The notes: generated from the letters alone by a model not told the origin. Numbered from the stretch's first letter, positions 31,336 through 39,759 are shown. The stretch: 64,000 bases of DNA from Micromonospora ureilytica (GCF_015751765.1 NZ_JADOTX010000001.1:2170001-2234000); one strand, 5' to 3'. Numbers and translations: made by a program.

Positions 31336-31733
31336 GTCGCGCACCATACGTGTTTCTCGATCAGGGCCACCCGTTTTCGCACCGGTCCGGCAGGCACGTC
31401 GACCAGCTGGTACCCGTGCTCCTCGTACACCTCCTGGTGCACGCGCGCGAACGCCAGCGCGTCGGCGTAGCTGATCTGGCGCGCTGCGGTGTGTCGGATG
31501 AAGCCCAGCGGGCTGATCAGGAACACCAGGCGTTGGTAGGTGCGCTCGCGCACGATCCGGTCCAGCTCGGCGGTCAACGTCGGGCCGATCGGCCTGCCCA
31601 GGTGGCGGGCCAGTGCCAGGGTGCACAGCGGCGACCGGTCGTAGACGTGTCCCCTGTGGCGCAGTGCCTCGATCATGGTTGTCTTGCCGGCGCCGGGCGC
31701 TCCCGTGAGGACGTACCGCTGGGGTTTTGGCAT
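31332..31733 (-). CDS. P-loop ATPase (AAA_28-like), possibly internally deleted
   Basis: A 133-residue protein. It has a good Walker A (YVLTGAPGAGKTT), then RHRGHVYDRSPLCTLALARHLGRP, a DRSP Walker-B-like region, and FARVHQEVYEEHGYQLVDVPAGP near the end. Proteins of this kind are usually about 170-180 residues, with about 50 residues between the Walker A helix and the DRSP segment. Here the two are nearly adjacent, so an in-frame deletion is suspected (inference from memory of the family). GGGGGAGGAG precedes ATG 31733. It is coupled by ATGA to the zinc-ribbon protein. Confidence 0.65.
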   Translation of the reverse strand: MPKPQRYVLTGAPGAGKTTMIEALRHRGHVYDRSPLCTLALARHLGRPIGPTLTAELDRIVRERTYQRLVFLISPLGFIRHTAARQISYADALAFARVHQEVYEEHGYQLVDVPAGPVRKRVALIEKHVWCAT

Positions 31734-31777
31734 CTCCTCCCCCTCCCTCGGCCCTCTTCCCGAGAACCTGAAAATGC

Positions 31778-31797
31778 TGCATAATATCCCTTATGCA
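31778..31797. promoter_or_regulatory. Inverted repeat spanning the recombinase start codon
   Basis: TGCATAA (31778-31784) and TTATGCA (31791-31797) are perfect 7-base arms with a six-base spacer. The start codon ATG 31793 lies inside the right arm. The region is AT-rich. A protein bound here would block initiation, so autoregulation is possible. Confidence 0.5.
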
Positions 31798-32782
31798 TGA
31801 CAAACAGGACGAATCGCTCGCGGTGCTGATCGAGGAGTTCCTGACGGCGCGGGCCACCCGCAAGCCCTCCCCCCACACCCTGGCCGCGTACCGCAGGGAT
31901 CTGCACGCGGTCGCGGCTCTGGTCGCGGAAACCCCTCCCCTCCCCCTGGACTCGTTGTCGATCACCGACCTCTCCCCCCGGGTGATGCGGGCGGCCTTCG
32001 CCCGGTTCGCCGCTCCCCGCTCGCCGGCGTCGGTGCATCGGGCCTGGTCCACCTGGAACAGCTTCTTCACGTTCCTGGTCGCGGACGGGTTCGTGGCGGG
32101 TAACCCGATGCCGGCGGTCGGGCGACCTCGGGCGCTACTCCCCCAGCCGAAGCCGCTACGCGGCGCGGACACCCCCGAGGTGCTGCTCGCGTCCGCCGCG
32201 CGCGACGACGGTCGGCAACGCGACCCGTGGCCGGAGCGGGACGTCGCGGTGTTGGCGGTGGCGCTCTGCGCCGGGCTACGCCTGTCGGAGTTGTTGGCGT
32301 TGCGCGTCGACTCGCTCGGCGGTCGGCCCGGGGAGCGGCGGGTCGAGGTGGCGGGCAAGGGCGGGCGGCCTCGGGTGGTGCCGATCGAGGCGGACCTGGA
32401 CCGGGTGCTGCTGGACTACCTGGACAGTCGGGTGCGGCGCTTCGGTTCACGGTCGGTACGCCCCGACTCGGCGTTTCTGGTGGACCGGCGTGGCGAGCCG
32501 TTGCGTCGTGGTGGCCTGCAGTATCTCGTCGAGTCGTGTTATCGGCGGGCGGGCATCGGTGACCGGGTGCCGCGGGGGGCGCGGCTGCACGCGCTGCGGC
32601 ACACCTTCGCGACCCGGTTGGCGGAGGACGGTGCGAGCGCGGCGGAGATCATGCGGTTGTTGGGGCACGCGTCGTTGGCGTCGTCGCAGACGTACATCGA
32701 GGTGACGGCCGGGCAGCAGCGCGACGCGGTCCGCGCCAACCGGACCAACCGGGCGCTGGCGGGTCTGGTGCCGCCGGGGTGA
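31793..32782 (+). CDS. Tyrosine recombinase / site-specific integrase (XerC/D-like)
   Basis: A 329-residue recombinase. The N-terminal SAM-like core-binding domain (about 10-125, SPHTLAAYRRDLHAV, NSFFTFLVADGFVAGNPM) precedes the catalytic domain. The catalytic residues are all visible: Arg in AGLRLSELLAL, Lys in GKGGRPRVVPI, HxxR in HALRHTFATRL, His in LGHASLASSQ and Tyr in TYIEV. XerC/D-like size. No att site, excisionase, phage or plasmid gene is near, so it looks like a resident recombinase. There is no ribosome-binding site, and an inverted repeat overlaps the start. Confidence 0.88.
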   Translation: MHDKQDESLAVLIEEFLTARATRKPSPHTLAAYRRDLHAVAALVAETPPLPLDSLSITDLSPRVMRAAFARFAAPRSPASVHRAWSTWNSFFTFLVADGFVAGNPMPAVGRPRALLPQPKPLRGADTPEVLLASAARDDGRQRDPWPERDVAVLAVALCAGLRLSELLALRVDSLGGRPGERRVEVAGKGGRPRVVPIEADLDRVLLDYLDSRVRRFGSRSVRPDSAFLVDRRGEPLRRGGLQYLVESCYRRAGIGDRVPRGARLHALRHTFATRLAEDGASAAEIMRLLGHASLASSQTYIEVTAGQQRDAVRANRTNRALAGLVPPG

Positions 32783-32787
32783 GTGGG

Positions 32788-33468
32788 TCAGTGTGCGCGG
32801 TGTCCGGTGCCGTCGGCGGTGACGGGCAGCGGGCCGAGGACGGCGTTGATGATGTGGATGCGGGCGTTGGTGGCCTGGTAGTCGGCGCAGACGGTGTCGG
32901 CGCGGTCGGCGAGGCGGGCGGTGGGTCCGGTGCGGGTGACGGTGACGGTGACGCCGTCGAGGGTGGTGGCGGTGCCGGCGGTGGTGAGGTCGGCGATCGG
33001 GTGGGTTCCGGTGATGAGGTGGGCTTTCAGCAGGGTGCGCAGTTGGTCGGTGTGGTGGGTCATGAGGTCGTCCCAGTTGTCCTCGGAGAACGTGGCGGCG
33101 AAGGCGTCGTCGGAGGGCGCCAGGACGGTGACGCCGGCGTCGGCGGGCAGGTCGGTGAGGACGCCGCTGGTGCGCAGGGCCGCCTCGAAGGTGGTGAGGG
33201 TGGGGATCCAGCGCAGCGCCTGGTCGACGGGTTGACCGGCGAGGAAGCTCGGGTTGCCGGGTTCGGTGCCGGTGGGCAGGGCGGCGCAGAGTGGCCCGGT
33301 GACCTGGGGTGCGGTGGTGGTCGGCGCGGCATCCGCGTGGGGAGCTGCGGGGCTGCCCGTGCAGGCGGCGAGCAGCAGGGTCGGTAGGAGCAGGCCGAGC
33401 GTCCGTCGGACGCCGTGCGGTCCGCCGGATCGGCGGGGGTGTCGCGGTGTGGTGGCGGGGTGCGACAC
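32788..33468 (-). CDS. Fasciclin-domain lipoprotein
   Basis: A 226-residue secreted protein. Its N-terminus reads PHGVRRTLGLLLPTLLLAAC, a lipobox LLAAC at about residue 36 after an unusually long basic n-region. The FAS1 domain follows (about 85-220): TFEAALRTSGVLTDLPADAGVTVLAP, DDAFAATF, LKAHLITG and IHIINAVLGPLP, with the usual FAS1 H1/H2 motifs. FAS1 proteins mediate adhesion on the cell surface. GTG 33468 has GGAGG. Convergent with, and five bases from, the recombinase gene. Confidence 0.82.
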   Translation of the reverse strand: MSHPATTPRHPRRSGGPHGVRRTLGLLLPTLLLAACTGSPAAPHADAAPTTTAPQVTGPLCAALPTGTEPGNPSFLAGQPVDQALRWIPTLTTFEAALRTSGVLTDLPADAGVTVLAPSDDAFAATFSEDNWDDLMTHHTDQLRTLLKAHLITGTHPIADLTTAGTATTLDGVTVTVTRTGPTARLADRADTVCADYQATNARIHIINAVLGPLPVTADGTGHRAH

Positions 33469-33578
33469 GGTGGCCTCCACGGGGTTGGTGGGTGGTGCGG
33501 TGCCGGCGGCGGGGCGTCGGGCCCGCGCCGCCGGCACGGCGGCTCGCTAGTTGTCGGTCACGGTGCCGCAGTTGTCGG

Positions 33579-35687
33579 TCAGAGTGCCGCGCACTGGGTG
33601 GTGCGGGGGCCGTGGACGGTGTTGGCGACGCCGAGGTTGGTCGGGGCGGTGCTGTTCGCGGTGCAGGTGAGCGGGCCGCGGATGGTGTTGCCGGCCAGCA
33701 GGGGTGCGTCGGTGCCGGTGGTGTTGCCGGACAGGTTGACCGGGCCGGCGATCGTGACGTCGATGATGGAGATCGCGTCGGTGGTGTTGGTGATCTGTAG
33801 CGGCCCGTTGACTGTGGTGTCGGCGAGGAGGACGCCGGCGGCACGGGTGGCGCTGACTGGTCCACTGATGGTCGTTCCGGTCGCGACGAGTGCGGCGCCC
33901 GTCTGGACGGTGACCGGGCCGTTGATGGTGGCGTCGTCGGCGCAGGTGAAGCCGGATACGACCAGCGGTCCGTTGCGCCGGCCGGTGAGGGTCGGGTAGA
34001 CGCGTTCGCCGTCGGTCAGCTTCTCCACGCCCTTGGTGTCGAGCAGCAGCGGGATCAGGCCGCGTTCGGGCTGGTTGAGGGGTACGTAGTAGCCGTCGCC
34101 GGTCTTGATGACCTTCCAGCCGTGTGCGGCGATGCGCTGCGCCACTGTGGTGCCCGCACCGCCTGGTCCGTCGGTGCGGGCGCCGTTGTACTGCGCGTCG
34201 GTGAGTTTGTAGGCGCAGGGCGCGTTGTCGAGGATCAGGTCGGCGGGTGGCGCGTCGAGTGGTGGTGGGCTGTCGCCGGGGTGTGGTGCCGGGTGGGCGG
34301 GGATGGGGCGGGATCCGCGGAAGACCAGCCGGCCGGTGTTGGCGGCCTGGGATTCGATGGCCTCGGCGCGGGCTTTCAGGATGTCGGCGCGGTCGGTGCG
34401 GTGGTAGTCGAGGAACTGGTGGAACGTCCACAGGGCGGAGTAGGTCTTGCGGCGCCGGTTGTTGGCGGTGTTGCCCTCGTCGGGGCGGGTCTGGCCGCCG
34501 GAGCTGCGTAGTTCCAGCAGGGAGTTGGTGACGTTCTTGAGGCCGAGGGTGTTGCGCAGGATGGTTTCCTCGCTGAGGCCGACGTTGCCGCCGCCTTCGC
34601 AGCCGTAGGGGCAGGCCCACCAGCCGGCTTCGGCGCCCTTGGCGTACATGTGGCCTTCGATCATGTCCTGGGACTGGTCGAAGATGGGTTGGGCGACGTT
34701 CTGGTGTCGGGGTGGCAGCATCGGCAGGTCGCCGGCGCGGGAGTTGCCGAATTCGTGGCCGTCGTAGCCGGCGACGGGTCGGTAGTCGCGGACCATCTTG
34801 ATGTACGCGGTGGTCTCGGGCTGGCGGATGAGCGAGTAGTCGCGGTTGAGGTCCTGGCCGGTGGAGTTGCCGCGGGTGTTGTTGGCGCGGCCGTCTCCGT
34901 TGATGGTGGGGACGATCAGGACTGTGGTGCGGCTGAGCAGGTCCGTGATGCGGGGGTCGGTGCTGAAGGCGAGTTGGCGGGCCATGATGAGGCAGGCTTC
35001 GCGGTCGCCGGGTTCGTTGCCGTGCACGTTGCAGTTGATGGCGACGGGCGCGGTGGCGGCGACGGCTTCCGGGGTGGTTGCCGGGGTGGGGTGTCCGATG
35101 ACCAGCATGTTGATGGGTCGGTTCTGGACGGTGCGGCCGAGTTCGACGACGCGTACGCGGTCGCTGAGGGTGTCGATGGTGGCGGTGTAGGCGTACTCGT
35201 CGGTGTCGCTGGTGTATTGCGCGGCGTGGGTGGTTTCCCATTGGGTGCGCAGGTTCTGGCCGGGGGTGTCGGGGTTGCCCCAGGGTGCGGTGGTGGTGGC
35301 GGTGACCGGCTCGGAGTAGGGCTGTTCGGTGGTGCCGGTGCGGGCGCGTACGCGCCATTGGAAGGTGTCGCCGGGGTTGTAGCCGGCGTCGGCGAAGGTG
35401 GGTGCCTGTTGGTTGATCTGGCGGTTGGGTCGCCAGATGCCGACGATGGTGGGTGCGCCGGTGGGGGTGTTGTCGGCGTCGACGGGGGTTCGCTCGATCT
35501 GGTAGTCGGTGGCGCCGTTGACGGGTTGCCAGGCGAGGGTGGTGTATCCGTCGGCCTGGTGGGCGGTGAGGGCGGTGACCTGGTCGGGTGGCGCGGCGCG
35601 TTGGGCGTTGGCGGGGGTGGCTGCGGTGGTGAGGGTGACGGCGATGAGGGTTGACACGGCGATGAGGGTGGGTCGCTTGCGTCTCAT
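33579..35687 (-). CDS. Secreted M14 zinc carboxypeptidase with FN3-like N-terminus and predicted beta-solenoid tail
   Basis: A 702-residue secreted protein. Signal peptide MRRKRPTLIAVSTLIAVTL ending at ANA-Q. An FN3-like domain (about 32-130, VTALTAHQADGYTTLAWQPV) precedes the M14 peptidase. Its zinc site is HGNE (about 219-222) plus the later His in YDGHEFGN (about 310), and the catalytic Glu is in LLELRSS (about 390). From about 570 the sequence becomes a degenerate repeat of about 22 residues with NGPV/SGPV/AGPV turns, a pattern expected for a parallel beta-helix. A surface-exposed or secreted peptidase is inferred. ATG 35687 has GGAGG. Confidence 0.85.
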   Translation of the reverse strand: MRRKRPTLIAVSTLIAVTLTTAATPANAQRAAPPDQVTALTAHQADGYTTLAWQPVNGATDYQIERTPVDADNTPTGAPTIVGIWRPNRQINQQAPTFADAGYNPGDTFQWRVRARTGTTEQPYSEPVTATTTAPWGNPDTPGQNLRTQWETTHAAQYTSDTDEYAYTATIDTLSDRVRVVELGRTVQNRPINMLVIGHPTPATTPEAVAATAPVAINCNVHGNEPGDREACLIMARQLAFSTDPRITDLLSRTTVLIVPTINGDGRANNTRGNSTGQDLNRDYSLIRQPETTAYIKMVRDYRPVAGYDGHEFGNSRAGDLPMLPPRHQNVAQPIFDQSQDMIEGHMYAKGAEAGWWACPYGCEGGGNVGLSEETILRNTLGLKNVTNSLLELRSSGGQTRPDEGNTANNRRRKTYSALWTFHQFLDYHRTDRADILKARAEAIESQAANTGRLVFRGSRPIPAHPAPHPGDSPPPLDAPPADLILDNAPCAYKLTDAQYNGARTDGPGGAGTTVAQRIAAHGWKVIKTGDGYYVPLNQPERGLIPLLLDTKGVEKLTDGERVYPTLTGRRNGPLVVSGFTCADDATINGPVTVQTGAALVATGTTISGPVSATRAAGVLLADTTVNGPLQITNTTDAISIIDVTIAGPVNLSGNTTGTDAPLLAGNTIRGPLTCTANSTAPTNLGVANTVHGPRTTQCAAL

Positions 35688-35801
35688 GTGGCCTCCGACG
35701 AGTTGATCGTGGCGCGTATCGATCAGCATGATCGTCGGAGTTCGTCGATGCAATGATCTTGAGGGAATCTTGCGACTCGGTGGTCCGCTCCCCCGCCCTT
35801 G

Positions 35802-36602
35802 TCAGGCGTCGATGGTGGTGGGTTCGCCCGGTGGGAGCCAGCGGATGCTGTCGCGCGCGGGAGACGGCGCGGCGGTGAACGCCCGCTCGATGACCTCACG
35901 GGGTTCCTGGAAGTGTTGCCAACCCTCGTAGTGCACCGGGATCGCGGTGTGGGGCCGCAGGGCGGCACACAGTTGCGCGGCTCGCCGGGCCGTCATCGAG
36001 TAGCGCAGCGGCCCGGTGATGGGAAATCGCACTCCGCCCAGGTGCAGCAGTACCGTGCCGACCCGGATGCGGGTGGCGACCTGGCGTACCCGGCGGGTCA
36101 GCACGGTGTCGCCAAGGATCCACAGCGCGCCGTGTTGTTGCCCGGCCCAGCGCAGGGCGAAGCCGATGACGGCGCCGACGATCGGGCCGCTCAGCGGCGG
36201 GCCGTGCCGGCATGGCGTGGCGGTCACCTCGATCGTCGGTCGTCCGGGGTGCGTGAGCCGGGTGCTCTGCCCGGCGCGCAGGCCGCGGGTCTCAGGGCCG
36301 AGCCGGCGTGCGGCGGGCACGGTGGTGAGGACCGTGCCCGCCAAGCTCAGGAGCGCACGGCCGGTGTCGTCGAGGTTGTCGCCGTGGTGGTCGTGGCTGA
36401 GCAGGACCGCGTGGATCGGCCCGAGGTCGGCGGCGGGGATCGCCGGGCCGGTGACCTTGCGCGACGAGGTGCCCCAGCCGAAGGTGTAGCGCCGCCCGGG
36501 TGGGTCGAAGGTGGGGTCGGTGAGCAGCCGCCACCCGCCGATTTCGATCAGCGTGGTGGGGCCGCCGATGTGGGTGATCCGCAGCTGGTGTGCGGTGCTC
36601 AC
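35802..36602 (-). CDS. MBL-fold metallo-hydrolase
   Basis: A 266-residue metallo-beta-lactamase-fold protein of the UlaG/N-acyl-phosphatidylethanolamine phospholipase-like type. ITHIGGPTTLIEIGGWRLLTDPTF forms the first strands. The metal motif is LLSHDHHGDNLD (HxHxxD as HDHHGDN). Later ligands are in the ATPCRHGP and VHYEGW segments. GTG 36602 overlaps the stop of the upstream hydrolase gene (GTGA), so the two are co-translated. Substrate unknown. Confidence 0.82.
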   Translation of the reverse strand: MSTAHQLRITHIGGPTTLIEIGGWRLLTDPTFDPPGRRYTFGWGTSSRKVTGPAIPAADLGPIHAVLLSHDHHGDNLDDTGRALLSLAGTVLTTVPAARRLGPETRGLRAGQSTRLTHPGRPTIEVTATPCRHGPPLSGPIVGAVIGFALRWAGQQHGALWILGDTVLTRRVRQVATRIRVGTVLLHLGGVRFPITGPLRYSMTARRAAQLCAALRPHTAIPVHYEGWQHFQEPREVIERAFTAAPSPARDSIRWLPPGEPTTIDA

Positions 36603-37399
36603 CGGGCGTGCCGCAGGGCCCAGTCGAGGGCGACGTCGGCGATGCGCTGCCAGCCCTGCTGGGCGGGCAGCAGGTGCGCGTACCCGTCGAAGAGCTCGAC
36701 CTCGGTGATGGTGTCGCCCTTGTAGTGCACGGCGTTGGCGCGTTGCACGCTGGGCGGCATGATGTGGTCTTCCGAGCCGGAGATGAACAGCAGCGGCGCG
36801 CGCTGGTCGTTGTGGTAGTTGACGGCGATGTCCTGGGGGCCGGGCAGCAGGTTGGCCAGGACGCTGTCCCAGAGGATGCCGCCGGCGGCGGGGATGGCGT
36901 AGCGCTCGTACAGGGCGCGGGCGGTCTGCTCGTCGAAGGTGTTGGTGAACGCGTAGTTCCACTGTTCGAAGGTGAACCCGACGGCGCGGTGCCGGTTGGC
37001 GGGGTTGCGCAGCACCGGGAAGGTGGAGCGCAACTGCGAGAAGGGAGTCACCTTGACGCCTTCGGTGGGTGCCGAGTTGAGTACGACCGCCGAGGCGCCG
37101 TAGCCGCGGTCGAGCAGCACCTGGGTGAACGCCCCGCCGGCGGAGTGGCCCATGATGATCGGCGGCTTGGGTAGCGCGGCGACCACATCGGTGAGGTGCG
37201 CGATGACCTGCGGCGCGGTCAGCGTCTCCAGGGGGCTGGGGTCCGCGTTGACCGCCTCGACCTCGCCCTCCAGCCCGGGGTAGGTGGGGGTGAGCACTCG
37301 GAAGCCCTTGTCCTGGTAGTGGGTGACCCAGTGTTCCCAGCTGCGGGGGGTGACCCAGAAACCGTGGATGAGGACGATCGTGTCCGGCGTGTCGCTCAT
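36599..37399 (-). CDS. Alpha/beta hydrolase
   Basis: A 266-residue alpha/beta hydrolase. VLIHGFWVTPRSWEHWV is the first strand and oxyanion region. The nucleophile elbow is IMGHSAGGAFTQ. The acid lies in ISGSEDHIMPPS and the histidine in FDGYAHLLPAQQGW. The insert with WNYAFTNTF is a cap domain. ATG 37399 has GGAG. It is coupled through GTGA to the downstream MBL-fold gene, so they may act on one substrate. Confidence 0.82.
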   Translation of the reverse strand: MSDTPDTIVLIHGFWVTPRSWEHWVTHYQDKGFRVLTPTYPGLEGEVEAVNADPSPLETLTAPQVIAHLTDVVAALPKPPIIMGHSAGGAFTQVLLDRGYGASAVVLNSAPTEGVKVTPFSQLRSTFPVLRNPANRHRAVGFTFEQWNYAFTNTFDEQTARALYERYAIPAAGGILWDSVLANLLPGPQDIAVNYHNDQRAPLLFISGSEDHIMPPSVQRANAVHYKGDTITEVELFDGYAHLLPAQQGWQRIADVALDWALRHAR

Positions 37400-37506
37400 G
37401 GTCAGCTCCGTGATCGTCGGGGTGGCGATGGCGCAACGGCGGTGGTGTTCGGTGGGTCCACCCTAGACATTCGTGAGCCGTGATGCGGCCGGTTGGACGA
37501 TGACGC

Positions 37507-38286
37507 TCAGCCGAGGTCGACCAGCAGGGGCCGGTGGTCGGAGATGGTGGACGGTGGCGCGGTGACGGCGCGTACCGGTGGGAGATCGGCGAGGGCGTGC
37601 CGGTCGGCGAGGATGTGGTCGAGTTGGACGCGGGGCTGCCCGGAGGGGTAGGTGGGGCGTCGGCCCAGGGGGTGCCAGCCGGAGATGAGCCGGGCCGCGC
37701 CGGCGGGCAGGTTGAGGTCGCCGAGCAGGACGCGGGGGCCCGGTAGCGCGCGCAGGGCGCGCACGGTCTGGCGCAGTTGGCGGGCGTTCCAGCCGGGCAC
37801 GAAGGACAGGTGGGTCGCGGCGACGGTGAGGGGGCCGTGGGGGGTGTCCAGGACGGCGGCGAGGATCACGCGGGGTTCGTCGTGCAGCAGGATGAGGCCG
37901 CCGCGGGGGCCGGGCACGTAGACCGGTGAGCGCACGGGCGCCGGTTTGAGTCGGGTCACCTGCCAGCTGCGTACGGGGTGTCGGCTGATCAGCCCGATGC
38001 CGTAGCAGGGTTCACCGTGGCCGTCGTCGTCGTGGCGCAGCGGGCGGAACCGTTCGCCGGGGGTGCCGACGACGGCGGCGGCGAAGCGGTGGTGGGGCGC
38101 GTCGAGGGCGCGGGCGGCGATGGCGGTGAGGTCGAGGTTGCCGCTGCGGCGTTGGTCGCGGTCGACCTCCTGCAGGGCGAGCACGTCGGCGTCGAGGGCG
38201 CCGATGGCGGCGGCGAGTCGGTCGGAGTCGACGAGCCCGTCGGTGAGGGACCGTCCGTGCAGCAGGTTGAAGGTGGCCAGGCGCAC
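37507..38286 (-). CDS. Endonuclease/exonuclease/phosphatase (EEP) family protein
   Basis: A 259-residue DNase I-like fold hydrolase. LATFNLLHGR (Asn), VLALQEVDRDQRRSG (metal Glu), ATHLSFVPGWNARQLRQ, VLLGDLNLP (Asp/Asn), QLDHILAD and ISDHRPLLVDL (His) give the full EEP motif series. There is no signal peptide. Substrates of such proteins are nucleic acids or phosphoesters. GTG 38286 has TAAGGT six bases upstream, so it is probably leaderless. Confidence 0.85.
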   Translation of the reverse strand: MRLATFNLLHGRSLTDGLVDSDRLAAAIGALDADVLALQEVDRDQRRSGNLDLTAIAARALDAPHHRFAAAVVGTPGERFRPLRHDDDGHGEPCYGIGLISRHPVRSWQVTRLKPAPVRSPVYVPGPRGGLILLHDEPRVILAAVLDTPHGPLTVAATHLSFVPGWNARQLRQTVRALRALPGPRVLLGDLNLPAGAARLISGWHPLGRRPTYPSGQPRVQLDHILADRHALADLPPVRAVTAPPSTISDHRPLLVDLG

Positions 38287-38292
38287 TCCTGC

Positions 38293-38298
38293 ACCTTA
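38293..38298 (-). promoter_or_regulatory. Candidate -10 box of the EEP gene
   Basis: TAAGGT on the minus strand ends six bases before GTG 38286; a leaderless promoter is inferred. Confidence 0.45.
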
Positions 38299-38321
38299 CG
38301 TGCCCATGGCATGGTTGCCGG

Positions 38322-38408
38322 GTGGTCAAGGTGTTGCTGTGTTCAGTGCTGGTGTTCGTGGCGGTCGGGGCGTTGGGGGTGTGGTTGCGGCGTACGCGAG
38401 GTCGGTGA
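38322..38408 (+). CDS. Possible 28-residue membrane peptide
   Basis: GTG 38322 opens 28 codons: a short start (VVKVLLC), a hydrophobic helix SVLVFVAVGALGVWL and a basic end RRTRGR. This is the layout of a small single-pass membrane protein. There is no clear ribosome-binding site. It lies between the divergent EEP and TauE genes. Translation is not certain. Confidence 0.3.
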   Translation: MVKVLLCSVLVFVAVGALGVWLRRTRGR

Positions 38409-38469
38409 CCGGGTGAGGCTGGCCACTTGGGCGCCGGCGGGGCGCGTCGGGTGGGCAGAATTGCCGCCC

Positions 38470-39240
38470 GTGGACGCCGTATCGCTGAGTACCCTGCTGG
38501 CCGCCGCCGCGATGGCCGGGTGGGTGGATGCCGTGGTCGGTGGTGGCGGGTTGTTGCTGCTGCCGGCGTTGCTGGTGGCCGCCCCGGGGTTGCCGGTGGC
38601 CACCGCGCTGGGCACGAACAAGTTGGCCGCGATCTTCGGTACGGCCACGGCGGCGACGACGTACGCCCGCAGGACGACTGTCGACTGGCGGGTGGCGGGG
38701 CCGGCGGCGGGGTTGGCGGTGTTCAGCGCGGGCGTGGGCGCGGCGCTCGCCGGGGCGGTGCCGGCGGCGGCGTACCGGCCGGTGGTGTTGGTGGTGTTGG
38801 TGGCGGTGGCGGTGTTCGTGCTGCTGCGCCCCCGGCTGGGGGTGGTGGCGGCGCCGGCGAAGCGCACTCCGGTGCGGGTGGCGGCGGTGATCGCGGTGGC
38901 CGGGGTGGGGATCGCCCTGTACGACGGGTTGATCGGTCCGGGCACCGGCACGTTCCTGGTGTTGGCGTTCACCGCTCTCGTGGGCGCGGACTTCGTGCAC
39001 GGCTCGGCGATGGCGAAGGTCGTGAACGCGGGGACGAATCTGGGCGCGCTCGTGGTGTTCGGGGTGACCGGGCACGTGTGGTGGCTGTTGGGCGCGGGCA
39101 TGGCGGTGTGCAACATCGCCGGCGCGGTGCTGGGGGCGCGGATGGCGTTGCGCCGCGGCTCCGGGTTCGTGCGGGTGGTGTTGCTGGTGGTGGTGGTGGC
39201 GTTGGTCGCGAAGCTGGGCTACGACCAGTGGGTGGGCTAG
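38470..39240 (+). CDS. TauE/SafE family sulfite exporter-like membrane protein
   Basis: A 256-residue membrane protein with about eight helices in two related halves. The family hallmark is GWVDAVVGGGGLLLLPALLV near the N-terminus, with TALGTNKLAAIFGTATAA after it; the second half has YDGLIGPGTGTFLVLAFTALVG and AMAKVVNAGTNLGAL. Members export small sulfonates or similar anions. GTG 38470 gives the usual family start; GTG 38413 would add 19 non-typical residues. The 3' end overlaps the convergent deformylase by four bases. Confidence 0.82.
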   Translation: MDAVSLSTLLAAAAMAGWVDAVVGGGGLLLLPALLVAAPGLPVATALGTNKLAAIFGTATAATTYARRTTVDWRVAGPAAGLAVFSAGVGAALAGAVPAAAYRPVVLVVLVAVAVFVLLRPRLGVVAAPAKRTPVRVAAVIAVAGVGIALYDGLIGPGTGTFLVLAFTALVGADFVHGSAMAKVVNAGTNLGALVVFGVTGHVWWLLGAGMAVCNIAGAVLGARMALRRGSGFVRVVLLVVVVALVAKLGYDQWVG

Positions 39241-39746
39241 TTGCGGCGGCTGGGTGAGTCGAAGCGCCCGGCGCGGATCTCGCGCAGGGCCCGGCGGCGG
39301 GTGTCGCCGCGCAGGGTGTCGACGTAGAGCCGGCCGCCCAGGTGGTCGGTCTCGTGTTGCAGGGCGCGGGCCAGGAACCCGCTGCCGGCGATGGTCAACG
39401 GTTCGCCGTGCTGGTCCACACCGCGCGCGGTGGCGTGCAGGGCCCGCACGGTCGGGAAGTACAGCCCGGGGATGGACAGGCAGCCCTCCTCGTCGTCCTG
39501 GAGCTCGTCGGACAGCTCCAGGGTGGGGTTGATGAGGTGGCCGCGGTGCCCGTCGGCGTCGTAGACGAACACCTGGGCGCTGACGCCGATCTGCGGTGCG
39601 GCGACGCCGGCGCGCCCGGGGGCGCCGAGCAGGGTGTCCATCAGGTCGGTGACGAGGGCGCGCAGCTCGGCGTCGAAGGTGGTGACCGGTTCGCATCCGG
39701 TGCGCAGGACAGGGTCGCCGATGATCCGGATGGGCCGCATGGTCAT
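39237..39746 (-). CDS. def: Peptide deformylase
   Basis: Removes the formyl group from nascent proteins using a bound ferrous ion. A 169-residue enzyme with all three motifs: GRAGVAAPQIG (motif 1, with R in place of the more usual first residues), EGCLSIPG (Cys ligand) and ARALQHETDHLGG (HExxH). The start is supported by TACGCT seven bases upstream. The formylation gene fmt is not nearby. It may be one of several paralogues, as is usual in actinomycetes. Confidence 0.92.
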   Translation of the reverse strand: MTMRPIRIIGDPVLRTGCEPVTTFDAELRALVTDLMDTLLGAPGRAGVAAPQIGVSAQVFVYDADGHRGHLINPTLELSDELQDDEEGCLSIPGLYFPTVRALHATARGVDQHGEPLTIAGSGFLARALQHETDHLGGRLYVDTLRGDTRRRALREIRAGRFDSPSRRN

Positions 39747-39753
39747 GCGGGTC

Positions 39754-39759
39754 AGCGTA
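39754..39759 (-). promoter_or_regulatory. Candidate -10 box of def
   Basis: TACGCT on the minus strand ends seven bases before ATG 39746, without a ribosome-binding site; leaderless start inferred. Confidence 0.4.

Noticed and set aside
31793..32782. Integrase as the end of a prophage or integrative element
   Set aside because: No att repeat, tRNA, excisionase, replication or phage gene nearby; GC content and codon use match the neighbours.
33547..35358. A 603-codon frame overlapping the M14 peptidase
   Set aside because: It is in another frame of the same strand, with Arg/His/Pro-rich low-complexity sequence; the M14 frame has the signal peptide and active-site motifs.
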